A program made the position numbers and the translations under genes. The notes under the pieces were generated by a model. It saw only the letters and a program-made list of their open reading frames with translations. It searched no databases and was not told the DNA's origin. A stretch of DNA of 63,762 nucleotides from AC-69 sp044867345 (GTDB taxonomy: Bacteria; Actinomycetota; UBA4738; HRBIN12), in the NCBI GenBank assembly GCA_044867345.1, contig JBIOUU010000070.1, forward strand, positions 1 through 63,762, written 5' to 3'. This document shows positions 54,343 to 62,147 of this stretch, in pieces (position 1 is the first letter of the stretch; the number at the start of each line of letters is the position of its first letter).

Positions 54343-55209
54343 GTGACGGCGTCCATCATCGACGGCAGGGCCATCGCCGGCCAGATCCGCTCCGAGGTGG
54401 CGCAGCGGGTCATGGCCCTCGTCGATGACGGGGTGCAGCCGGGCCTGGCCGCGGTATTGGTTGGCGAGGACGAGGCCTCCCACATCTACGTGTCCACCAA
54501 GCAGAAGGCCTGCGCGGACGTGGGGATCCGCTCCGAGCAGGTCAACCTGCCGGCCTTCGTGACGGAGGGGGAGTTGCTCGCCGCCATCCGCCGGCTGAAC
54601 CGGGATCCTCAGATCCACGGCGTGATCGTGCAGCTACCCATGCCGCGTCACATCTCCGAGCTCCGCGCCCAGACGGCAATCGATCCGTCCAAGGACGTCG
54701 ATGGGCTCCACCCCATGAATGTAGGGCTCATGGTCCGAGGGGAGCCGGCCTTCCCCCCGGCGACGCCCTACGGGATCGTCGAGCTGTTGCTTCGCTCCGG
54801 CGTGCAGCTCGACGGCGCCGAGGTCGTGGTGGTGGGGTACGGGGAGCTGGTGGGAGCTCCGCTGTCGATCATGCTGGCGCAGGATTCCATCCGGGGGAAC
54901 GCCACCGTCACCATCAGCCACGTCAGGACCCGCAACCTCGCCACCCACACCCGGCGGGCGGACATCCTCGTCGCGGCTGCGGGCGTCGCGGGGCTGATCA
55001 CCGCCAACATGGTGAAGCCGGGGGCGGTCGTCGTGGACGTGGGGGTCCATCGCACGGACGCCGGCCTCATCGGCGACGTTCGGTTCGACGAGGTCAAGGA
55101 GATCGCCGGGATGATCACGCCGGTGCCGGGCGGCGTGGGCCCGATGACCGTCGCCATGCTGCTCGTGAACACCGTGACCGCCGCCGAGCTCCTGACCGAG
55201 AAGCGTTGA
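54343..55209 (+). CDS. folD: Methylenetetrahydrofolate dehydrogenase/methenyl cyclohydrolase
   Basis: A 288-residue bifunctional NADP-dependent enzyme linking 5,10-methylene- and 10-formyl-THF. It has YVSTKQKACADVGI (with the active-site lysine), VQLPMPRHI, DVDGLHPMNVG, and the C-terminal TPVPGGVGPMTVAMLL. GTG at 54343 gives a normal N-terminus VTASIIDGRAIAGQI. It supplies formyl groups to purN and purH upstream and methylene-THF to metF, which overlaps its end. Confidence 0.97.
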   Translation: MTASIIDGRAIAGQIRSEVAQRVMALVDDGVQPGLAAVLVGEDEASHIYVSTKQKACADVGIRSEQVNLPAFVTEGELLAAIRRLNRDPQIHGVIVQLPMPRHISELRAQTAIDPSKDVDGLHPMNVGLMVRGEPAFPPATPYGIVELLLRSGVQLDGAEVVVVGYGELVGAPLSIMLAQDSIRGNATVTISHVRTRNLATHTRRADILVAAAGVAGLITANMVKPGAVVVDVGVHRTDAGLIGDVRFDEVKEIAGMITPVPGGVGPMTVAMLLVNTVTAAELLTEKR

Positions 55210-56126
55210 TCGAGACGCCCGGTCACCTGGGCCGGATCCTGCGCTCGGGACGGTTCTGCGTGACGGCCGAGGTGGTGCCCCCGCGCTCGGCGGATCCGGC
55301 CCCCGTCGTCGAGCAAGCGAGGGAGCTGGTCGGGTACGCCGACGCGGTCAACGTCACCGACAATCCGGCATCCGCTGCCCACATGGCGCCGCTCGCGGGG
55401 GTGACGGTCGTCGCCGACGCGGGGATCGAGCCCATCCTCCAGCTGACGTGCCGGGACCGGAACCGGCTGGCCCTGACGGCCGACCTGCTCGGGGGGTGGG
55501 CCCTCGGCGCGCGGGCGGTCCTGTGCCTGTCGGGCGACCCAGCGGCCCGTGGGGACCACCCCAACGCGAAGGAGGTCTACGACCTCACGGTGCTCGACCT
55601 CGTCCGCCTCGCGGCGGGCCTCCGCGACGAGGGGCGGCTGCTGTCCGGCGCGACCATCGAGGGGCCGCCCCGGTACCTGATCGGTGTGGCCGACCTGCCG
55701 CTCGCGGAGCGTTACGACCCGGCACGCCTGGAGGCGAAGATCGCCGCCGGGGCCGACTTCGTGCAGACCCAGATCGTCTACGACGTCGAGGCGTTCACGG
55801 CGTGGGTGGATGGGGCCAGGACTCGTGGCGTGTTCGACCGGGTGGCGGTCATCGCCGGAGTGGCTCCCCTCCGGAATGCCAGGCAGGCGCGGCTGGTGGC
55901 GTCGCTTCCCGGCGTGAGCGTACCGGCGGACGTCCTTCGCGCGCTCGAGGAGGCCGGCCCCGATGCGGAGAAGGAGGGCACCCGCCTGGCCATCCTGATC
56001 GTGAACGGGCTCCGAGAGATCCCCGGGCTCGCGGGTGTTCACCTCATGGGTCTTGGACAGGAGTCGGCGGTCCGCCGGGTGGTCGAAGGCGCAGGACTGC
56101 TCCCGCGTCCGGTTGGCCCACCCTAG
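55206..56126 (+). CDS. Methylenetetrahydrofolate reductase family protein (MetF-like)
   Basis: A 306-residue FAD-dependent TIM-barrel. It has AEVVPPRSADPAPV (the usual E in the first strand), NVTDNP, LQLTCRDRNRLAL, LCLSGDP and ADFVQTQIVYDVEAF, all typical of MetF and of the related non-canonical group in actinobacteria. It converts 5,10-methylene-THF to 5-methyl-THF for methionine synthesis. TTG at 55206 overlaps folD as TTGA. Confidence 0.88.
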   Translation: MIETPGHLGRILRSGRFCVTAEVVPPRSADPAPVVEQARELVGYADAVNVTDNPASAAHMAPLAGVTVVADAGIEPILQLTCRDRNRLALTADLLGGWALGARAVLCLSGDPAARGDHPNAKEVYDLTVLDLVRLAAGLRDEGRLLSGATIEGPPRYLIGVADLPLAERYDPARLEAKIAAGADFVQTQIVYDVEAFTAWVDGARTRGVFDRVAVIAGVAPLRNARQARLVASLPGVSVPADVLRALEEAGPDAEKEGTRLAILIVNGLREIPGLAGVHLMGLGQESAVRRVVEGAGLLPRPVGPP

Positions 56127-56156
56127 ACTCCTCGGAACGGGAACGGGGGAGGGAGT

Positions 56157-56600
56157 ATGGCGGAGATCGTCACCATCCAGGGGAAGCAGTACCCGAAGCG
56201 GAATCCGCTCGGCGTGCTGGGACTCACGCTGATCACCCTGGGGATCTACGGGCTCTATTGGTACTACAAGATCAACGAGGAGATCAAGAACTTCACCAAC
56301 GACGAGACGATCAGCCCGGTGCGCTCGCTCATGGCGTTCATCTTCGGCTGGATCATCCTCGTCCCGCCGTTCATCGCCATATACAACACGGCCAAGCATG
56401 TCCAGGAGATGGAACAGCGGGTCGGGGTGCAGCAACAGATCGAGCCCGCGTTGGCCGTCATCTTCATGCTGCTCATCTCGATCGTGAACGGCCTCTACCT
56501 GCAGGAGCACCTGAACCGGGTGTGGGACAGGGCCGCCGGTCAGCAGGCGTCGATCGCGCCCCCGATGCCTCCTCCGCCGCCGGCCATCCCTCCCGGGTAG
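56157..56600 (+). CDS. DUF4234-family membrane protein
   Basis: A 147-residue protein with three hydrophobic helices (about 17-36, 60-80, 95-113). The phrase YPKRNPLGVLGLTLITLGIY, then YWYYKINEE, is the DUF4234 signature. The C-terminus is proline-rich. The ATG at 56157 has GGGGGAGGG upstream and a TAGACT -10 box at 56124-56129, so it has its own leadered promoter. Function unknown. Confidence 0.85.
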   Translation: MAEIVTIQGKQYPKRNPLGVLGLTLITLGIYGLYWYYKINEEIKNFTNDETISPVRSLMAFIFGWIILVPPFIAIYNTAKHVQEMEQRVGVQQQIEPALAVIFMLLISIVNGLYLQEHLNRVWDRAAGQQASIAPPMPPPPPAIPPG

Positions 56601-56629
56601 CGCGCGCGGTCTGGGCGAGCGCCGCCCGC

Positions 56630-57748
56630 TCAGCCGCGGCGATCGATGGGGACGTAGACCTGGTCCCGGGGTCCGACGTACTCGGACTCCGGGCGGATCA
56701 GGCGGTTGTCCGCGTACTGCTCACGCACGTGCGCGGTCCACCCCACCATGCGGGCCAACGCGAAGACCGGCGTCATGAGGTCGGTGGGGATGTCGAGATA
56801 GCGGTACACGCTTGCCGCGAAGAAGTCCACGTTCGGGTGCAACCCCTTCTCCTGGCCCACCACCCGCTCGATCTCGGCCGAGATGTCGAACCACCGCGTG
56901 TCGCCCTTCCGTTCGCCCATCTCTCTGGAGAGTCTCCGCAGATGCGTGGCCCTGGGGTCTTCGGTCTTGTACACGCGGTGCCCGAACCCCATGATCCGCT
57001 CCCGCCGGCCGAGCTTCTCCTTGATGTAGCGCTCGGCATTGGCCGGCTCGCCCACCTCCTCCAGCATCTTCATGGCCTCCTCGTTGGCACCGCCGTGGAG
57101 CGGGCCCTTGAGGGCGGCGATCGCCCCGGTGATCGCGGAGAACATGTCGGACAAGGTGGAGGCGATCACGCGGGCGGTGAACGTGGAGGCGTTCATGGTG
57201 TGGTCCGCGTACAGGATCAACGTGGTGTCCAGGGCCGCGGCGTCGAGCTGCTCCGGTTCCTCTCCGGAGAGCATGTACAGGAAGTTCGCCGCGTGCGGGA
57301 GCTTGGGGTGCGGGGGCACGATGACCTCACCGGTTCGCATCCGGTGGTACATCGCGATCAGCGTCGGGGTCTTCGCGATGAGGCGAACGGCCTTGCGCTC
57401 GTTCGCCTCGGGGCCGTTGTCCCAGCCATCGGGGTCGTACGCGGACGCAGCCGAGATGCCGGTCCGAAGCATCGACATCGGCGACGTCTGCTCGGCCAGG
57501 GTCGGCATCAATCCCTCGAGGAACGGGGAGACCTCTCGCTCGGCGACCAGTCGCTCGGAGAGCTCGTCGAGCTCGGACTCGGTCGGCAGCCGGAGGTTGT
57601 GCAGGAGGTAGGTGACCTCCTCGAAGGTGGAGTTGGTCGCCAGGTCGTGGATGTCGTAGCCGACGTACCATAGCCGCCCCTGCTTGCCGTCGACGTCAGA
57701 CAGCCTGGTCGATGCGGCGATGACCTCTTCCAATCCCCTCTGCGGCAC
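56630..57748 (-). CDS. gltA: Citrate synthase (hexameric/type II-like)
   Basis: A citrate synthase of about 372 residues joining acetyl-CoA and oxaloacetate. It shows GRLWYVGYDIHDLA at the start, the catalytic histidines in GPLHGGANEEA and MGFGHRVYKTEDPR, and ends with the RPESEYVGP segment. GTG at 57748 is preceded by GGGG and gives a normal start; a GTG at 57820 would add 24 residues with no match. 2-methylcitrate synthase is a close relative and cannot be excluded. The icd gene starts divergently 167 bp away. Confidence 0.9.
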   Translation of the reverse strand: MPQRGLEEVIAASTRLSDVDGKQGRLWYVGYDIHDLATNSTFEEVTYLLHNLRLPTESELDELSERLVAEREVSPFLEGLMPTLAEQTSPMSMLRTGISAASAYDPDGWDNGPEANERKAVRLIAKTPTLIAMYHRMRTGEVIVPPHPKLPHAANFLYMLSGEEPEQLDAAALDTTLILYADHTMNASTFTARVIASTLSDMFSAITGAIAALKGPLHGGANEEAMKMLEEVGEPANAERYIKEKLGRRERIMGFGHRVYKTEDPRATHLRRLSREMGERKGDTRWFDISAEIERVVGQEKGLHPNVDFFAASVYRYLDIPTDLMTPVFALARMVGWTAHVREQYADNRLIRPESEYVGPRDQVYVPIDRRG

Positions 57749-57915
57749 CGCCCTACCCCGATCTTGAACGGTGGTCGAGACCCACCTCTCAACAAGGGTA
57801 CCGCGCCGCACGCGACGCACTCTGCCCGCCCAGCGCGGGGACGTCTACCGGCCGCGCTGGCAGAATGGGGCCACCCGGGAATCGGGGACGCCCACGACCT
57901 TCGAAGGAGTCGAGC

Positions 57916-59001
57916 ATGGCGACGTACCGCGTGACGCTCATCCCTGGAGACGGCGTCGGCCCCGAGCTGTCGGAGGCCACCCGCCGGGTCCTGGAGGCGA
58001 CCGGGGTCGGGTTCGACTGGGACGTCCAGGAGGCCGGCGCCGACGTCGTGGAACGGTACGGCACGCCCCTTCCCGACCCCGTCCTGGAGTCGATCCGGCG
58101 GAACCGGGTGGCCATCAAGGGCCCCATCACCACCCCGGTGGGCAGCGGCTTTCGGAGCGTGAACGTGGCCCTTCGAAAGGAGCTCGACCTGTACGCCTGC
58201 CTCAGGCCCTGCAAGTGGTACCGGGGCGTGCGATCCCGGTACGAGGACGTGGACGTCGTCATCGTCCGGGAGAACACCGAGGACCTATACGCGGGGATCG
58301 AGTTCGAGGAGGGATCGCCCGGAGCGAAGGAGCTGATCGAGTTCATCGCCGAGAAGACCGGAAAGCGCATCCGGGACGACGCCGGTATCTCGATCAAGCC
58401 GATCTCGGTCTGGGGAACGGAGCGCATCGTCCGGTTCGCCTTCGACTACGCGCGGACCTATGGCCGAACGAAGGTCACCGCGGTGCACAAGGCGAACATC
58501 ATGAAATTCACGGACGGGCTGTTCCTGGAGACGGCGCGACGGGTGGCCGAAGGCTACGCGGACGTCGGTTTCGACGACCGCATCGTGGACAACCTCACGA
58601 TGCAGCTGGTCCAGCGACCCGAGGAATACGACGTCCTCGTCTTACCGAACCTGTACGGCGACATCATCTCCGACCTGTGCGCCGGCCTCATCGGCGGCCT
58701 CGGCGTGGCGCCCGGCGCGAACATCGGGGAGGAGGCGGCCGTCTTCGAGGCCACGCATGGGAGCGCACCGAAGTACAAGGGCATGAACAAGGCGAACCCG
58801 ATGGCCATGATGCTGTCCGGGGTCCTGATGCTTCGGCATCTGGGGGAGACGGAGGCCGCGGACCGGCTGGAGTCCGCCATCGCGGCCGTGATCGCCGAAG
58901 GGCAGTCGGTGACCTACGACATGAAACCGAGCCGCGACGACCCGACCGCCGTCGGCACGTCACAGGTCGCCGACGCGGTCATCGAGAAGCTTCAGGCCTG
59001 A
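57916..59001 (+). CDS. icd: Isocitrate dehydrogenase, NADP-type coenzyme residues
   Basis: A 361-residue beta-decarboxylating dehydrogenase making 2-oxoglutarate. The substrate motif SVNVALR (S81, N83, R87) is of isocitrate, not isopropylmalate, type. Coenzyme residues K286 and Y287 in HGSAPKYKG match the Lys344/Tyr345 pair of NADP-dependent E. coli IDH, and Y334 in VTYD matches Tyr391; the position of Arg395 is Pro. It starts at ATG 57916 with GAAGGAG upstream and runs into mdh. Confidence 0.9.
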   Translation: MATYRVTLIPGDGVGPELSEATRRVLEATGVGFDWDVQEAGADVVERYGTPLPDPVLESIRRNRVAIKGPITTPVGSGFRSVNVALRKELDLYACLRPCKWYRGVRSRYEDVDVVIVRENTEDLYAGIEFEEGSPGAKELIEFIAEKTGKRIRDDAGISIKPISVWGTERIVRFAFDYARTYGRTKVTAVHKANIMKFTDGLFLETARRVAEGYADVGFDDRIVDNLTMQLVQRPEEYDVLVLPNLYGDIISDLCAGLIGGLGVAPGANIGEEAAVFEATHGSAPKYKGMNKANPMAMMLSGVLMLRHLGETEAADRLESAIAAVIAEGQSVTYDMKPSRDDPTAVGTSQVADAVIEKLQA

Positions 59002-59002
59002 C

Positions 59003-59926
59003 ATGCGGGTGACCATCGTCGGGAGTGGGTTCGTGGGCCAGACCACCGCGATGCGCGTGGTGGAGAAGGGGCTGGCCGAGGTGGTCCTCATCGACATCGT
59101 CGAGGGGCTGCCACAGGGACTGGCCCTCGACATCAAGGAGTCCTCGCCGATCGAGGGGTTCGAGCCGAACGTCATCGGGACGAACGACTACGCCGACACG
59201 GCCGGATCGGACGTGGTGGTCATCACCGCCGGGTTCCCCAGGCAGCCCGGCATGAGCCGCATGGACCTCCTGGGCAAGAACGCCGCGGTGGTCCGCGACG
59301 TCGTGGAGAACGTGGCGCCGGGATCGCCCAACGCCGTCATCGTCGTGGTCACCAACCCCCTCGACGAGATGACGTTCCTGGCGTCGGAGGTGTCGGGGTT
59401 CCCCAAGCGGCGCGTCGTGGGGATGGCCGGGGTGCTCGATTCGGCGCGGCTGCGGTACTTCATCGCCGAGGAGCTCGGGGTGTCGCCGTCCTCGGTCGAG
59501 GCCATGACGCTCGGCTCCCACGGAGAGTCGATGGTCCCCTTGCCTCGCCACGCGATGGTGCGCGGCAAGCCGTTGACCGAGCTGGTGGACCAGGGCACGC
59601 TAGAGCGCCTGTATCAGCGAACCCGCGACGCCGGTGCCGAGATCGTCGCGCTGCTGAAGAAGGGGAGCGCCTATTACGGCCCCTCCGCCGCCATCACCCG
59701 GATGGTCGGGGCCATCGCACGGGGCGAACGCGACGTGCTTCCCGCGTGCGCGTGGTGCGAGGGCCAGTACGGGATCCGCGACGTCTACGTCGGGGTCCCA
59801 GTGCGACTGTCCGCTTCGGGCGTCGAGGAGATCGTGGAGCTCGACCTCAACGAGGCAGAGGTTGGGGCGCTTCGCGCCGCTGCCGAAGGCATCCGCGCGA
59901 AGTGCGCCGACCTGGCGAAGCTGTAG
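59003..59926 (+). CDS. mdh: Malate dehydrogenase (LDH-like type)
   Basis: A 307-residue NAD-dependent enzyme interconverting malate and oxaloacetate. The motifs GSGFVGQTTA (NAD), GFPRQPGMSR with two substrate arginines, TNPLDEMTF, GMAGVLDSAR and GSHGESMVPL are those of LDH-like malate dehydrogenases. It begins one base after icd, so icd-mdh are co-transcribed. With citrate synthase it forms a TCA cluster. Confidence 0.95.
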   Translation: MRVTIVGSGFVGQTTAMRVVEKGLAEVVLIDIVEGLPQGLALDIKESSPIEGFEPNVIGTNDYADTAGSDVVVITAGFPRQPGMSRMDLLGKNAAVVRDVVENVAPGSPNAVIVVVTNPLDEMTFLASEVSGFPKRRVVGMAGVLDSARLRYFIAEELGVSPSSVEAMTLGSHGESMVPLPRHAMVRGKPLTELVDQGTLERLYQRTRDAGAEIVALLKKGSAYYGPSAAITRMVGAIARGERDVLPACAWCEGQYGIRDVYVGVPVRLSASGVEEIVELDLNEAEVGALRAAAEGIRAKCADLAKL

Positions 59927-59993
59927 CGCACAGGCCGCGCGGGCCCTCGGCGTATGATTCGGCGGTTCTCCTCGCCTGAAGGGGGTTGCCCTC

Positions 59994-60866
59994 ATGGCTT
60001 TGCGGCCTCGTTCGTTCACCTCCATCCACGCGGCGGTCCTGGCCGCCGCCCTTCTCGTCGGAGCCACGTTCGGTTTCGTCGCTTCCGGGATCGGGGTCGG
60101 CTCGGCCACCCCGAAACCCGATCGAGCGGCCTCCGCACCGCCGGGCTTCGCCAAGGTCGTGTTCCTCAGCCACCTGAACGACCCCACGCGGACGCCCGGG
60201 TTCCCCGGGGACCCGAGGTTCAAGACCGACGTGGCCTTCACGGTCCCTCGCGACGGGTTCTACCTCCAGTACGTGCACGAAGGGGAACACACGGGCACGC
60301 ACTGGGGAGCGCCCTGCCACTTCCACGTCGGCGCGGCCTGTGCGGGCCAGCTCGCGGCTGAGGACATGGTGCTCCCCGCCGTGGTCGTGGACATCCGGAC
60401 GAAGCGCCGTGCGAACGTCGACTACCGGGCGACAGTGGCCGACCTCGAGGCCTGGGTCGCGACGTATGGACCGATGCCGGAGGGCGCGGCGGTCATCCTG
60501 CGGACCGGCTGCGACCGCTGGTGGGGCCCCGACGCGAGCCCCACCCACCGCACCTATTACAACTGCGGCACGGGCAAGCGGGGATTCCACCAGCCGGGAT
60601 TCTCTCTCAACGCCGTGCGATGGTTGATCGAGCAGGGCGTGCTGGCCGACCGCGGAGCGCTGGGAACCGATACGTTCGGGCCCGATCCAGGGACGGACGC
60701 CTCGTTCCGGGAGAGCTCGCTGGTGTTCCACCGGCACCGGATCGACCTGGAGAACCTCACCAACCTCGCGTCGCTTCCGCCGTCGGGGGCGTGGATCTTG
60801 GTGGGTGGCCCTCGGAACCTTCGCGGCTCGGGATCCCCGGCCACAATCTTCGGACTCGTTCCGTGA
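59994..60866 (+). CDS. Exported cyclase-family protein (kynurenine-formamidase-like) with altered metal motif
   Basis: A 290-residue protein with an N-terminal signal or anchor (about 12-34) and a cyclase fold (PF04199 type). The family motif HxGTHxDxPxHF reads HTGTHWGAPCHF (99-110), so Asp105 is replaced by Gly. The other metal ligands H99, H103 and H109 remain. The rest, such as VVVDIRTK and TGCDRWW, matches the family, members of which hydrolyse amides or dehydrate sugars or small acids. It is probably exported and may be catalytically altered. ATG at 59994 has GAAGGGGG upstream and TATGAT at 59953-59958. Confidence 0.8.
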   Translation: MALRPRSFTSIHAAVLAAALLVGATFGFVASGIGVGSATPKPDRAASAPPGFAKVVFLSHLNDPTRTPGFPGDPRFKTDVAFTVPRDGFYLQYVHEGEHTGTHWGAPCHFHVGAACAGQLAAEDMVLPAVVVDIRTKRRANVDYRATVADLEAWVATYGPMPEGAAVILRTGCDRWWGPDASPTHRTYYNCGTGKRGFHQPGFSLNAVRWLIEQGVLADRGALGTDTFGPDPGTDASFRESSLVFHRHRIDLENLTNLASLPPSGAWILVGGPRNLRGSGSPATIFGLVP

Positions 60867-60909
60867 GGGCCCGGTCGTCGGGAACGACTTGGTCAGGGGG
60901 GTGGTCCCC

Positions 60910-61500
60910 TCAGGACCGGACGCCGTCGCCGGGGCCTCCGACTTCCCGCTCCGTGCGCGGGGTCGCGGCTCGAGCCGCCCAGGCAAAGCTGAGGGCTCCC
61001 CCCGTCGCCGCCAGCAATCCCCCCGCTACCACCAGGAACAGCCCAGGCTGCAACGACACGTGGAACCGCCGCTCGTAGACGGCCGCGAGGCGAGACCGCA
61101 CCTCCTCGTACGGCAGGTGGAGGTCGGCGGCGAGCTCCCGGGCGATGCGGTCCCGTTGGCCGGACGAGGTGAACCTGGCGTTGCCGCGAACGGCGTCGGC
61201 GGCGGCGATCGCCGCAGCCGACAGCCCGAGCGCCAGGATGGCCACCGCGACGGTCCGGCGGGCCGAAGAAGTGCCCATCAGCCGCATCATCACCATCTCC
61301 ACCAGGATCACGACGCCGATCGCCAGGGCGACGATGCCTTCCCACACGTCCGTCCCTCGGGTCGGCGTATCGAACGGCGGGACCTTCGCCCAGGTCATGA
61401 GCGAGCCGAGGGAGATCATCAGCCCACCCGTCGTCAGGGTGAGGAATCCGGCCAGTCGGAGCGTCGTGGGGCGAGCCGTCGAGACCATCTCGCGGGTCAT
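60910..61500 (-). CDS. Four-helix membrane protein, function unknown
   Basis: A 196-residue protein with hydrophobic helices near 14-36, 50-73, 82-105 and 152-175, and a soluble loop (IARELAADLHLPYEEVRSRL) between the last two. No family is recognised. ATG at 61500 is chosen; the frame extends upstream to 61551 where it would overlap a promoter of the divergent small gene. It converges on the cyclase gene with 43 bp between. Confidence 0.6.
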   Translation of the reverse strand: MTREMVSTARPTTLRLAGFLTLTTGGLMISLGSLMTWAKVPPFDTPTRGTDVWEGIVALAIGVVILVEMVMMRLMGTSSARRTVAVAILALGLSAAAIAAADAVRGNARFTSSGQRDRIARELAADLHLPYEEVRSRLAAVYERRFHVSLQPGLFLVVAGGLLAATGGALSFAWAARAATPRTEREVGGPGDGVRS

Positions 61501-61550
61501 GTCGGGCTGGAGTGTGGCACCCGTCTCCGGCGCGTGGAAGCACCGGCGCA

Positions 61551-61556
61551 TAGGAT
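61551..61556 (+). promoter_or_regulatory. -10 box TAGGAT for leaderless small Cys-rich gene
   Basis: TAGGAT is followed by six bases and GTG at 61563. It is the same arrangement as for folD and supports the small gene as real. Confidence 0.65.
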
Positions 61557-61562
61557 GCCAAC

Positions 61563-61733
61563 GTGGCGAGGTTCCTCCAGTTGGTGGCGGAGCACACCCG
61601 AAATTTCTTCACGAACTGGCGGGAGTACGACGCGCCGCTCGGAAGGAAGCTCGCGCTCACGTTCCGGAACCGATTCCGGGCGACGTTCTCCATAGCCCAG
61701 TGCTGCGGGCACCCGGGCGAGCCGGGCTGCTGA
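61563..61733 (+). CDS. 56-residue protein with C-terminal CCGHPGEPGC motif
   Basis: A small protein from GTG 61563 to TGA 61731-61733. The N-terminal 40 residues are basic and amphipathic (RFLQLVAEHTRNFFTNW); the last ten are CCGHPGEPGC (47-56). Three cysteines and one histidine could bind a metal or redox centre. Small actinobacterial proteins with a closely similar Cys-Cys-Gly-His ending are known to me as hypothetical proteins. A -10 box six bases upstream and a hairpin after the stop frame it as its own transcription unit. Confidence 0.75.
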   Translation: MARFLQLVAEHTRNFFTNWREYDAPLGRKLALTFRNRFRATFSIAQCCGHPGEPGC

Positions 61734-61746
61734 CAGATCCAGGGAG

Positions 61747-61767
61747 CGGGCCCCGGTCCGGGGCCCG
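61747..61767. terminator. GC-rich hairpin terminator between convergent small genes
   Basis: CGGGCCCCG (61747-61755) pairs perfectly with CGGGGCCCG (61759-61767) around GTC. It lies between the small Cys-rich gene and the convergent DUF1918 gene, so it can stop both. There is no U-run. Confidence 0.6.
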
Positions 61768-61796
61768 GGGAGCACCACGGATCCGGCTGAGGCGTG

Positions 61797-62090
61797 CTAC
61801 CGCTTCGCCCGGCCCTTCCTCCCGGTCGTGCCGCGGCTTGTCGCCGCCCGCTTCGCGGTGGTCTTGCTCGGCGTTGCCGCACGCGGTTTGGCCTTCGCCA
61901 CCCCCACGGCGGCCACGATCCTGGCCGAACCACCGCTCGGACTGAACACCGATTCGTGGCCATCGCTCCACCGGACGCGGTAGCGGATCCCCACCTCTCC
62001 CTGGATGACCTCCAGGATCTCGCCCTCCCGCGTCGGCTGGCCTACGGCCTCGGACTCGACCTCGATCCTCTCTCCAGGCTTCCCGGTCAT
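61797..62090 (-). CDS. DUF1918 protein with lysine-rich tail
   Basis: About 97 residues. The N-terminal half is an SH3-like DUF1918 domain (GERIEVESEAVGQPTREGEI, then RVRWSDGHESVFSPSGG), found mostly in actinobacteria. The C-terminal ~35 residues are Lys/Arg/Ala/Thr-rich (KAKPRAATPSKTTAKRAA), resembling nucleic-acid-binding tails of histone-like proteins. ATG at 62090 has GGAGG eight bases upstream; an ATG at 62105 adds five residues. A DNA- or RNA-binding role is inferred. Confidence 0.8.
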   Translation of the reverse strand: MTGKPGERIEVESEAVGQPTREGEILEVIQGEVGIRYRVRWSDGHESVFSPSGGSARIVAAVGVAKAKPRAATPSKTTAKRAATSRGTTGRKGRAKR

Positions 62091-62147
62091 CTGCGTCGCC
62101 TCCATCGTGCGTGGCTTGACCGCCGTTGCGCGGCTCTCAACCCGAGA

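Noticed and set aside
60890..60915. G-rich then C-rich stretch after the cyclase gene as a terminator
   Set aside because: Only five to six pairs can form and they reach into the convergent stop codon; too weak to call.
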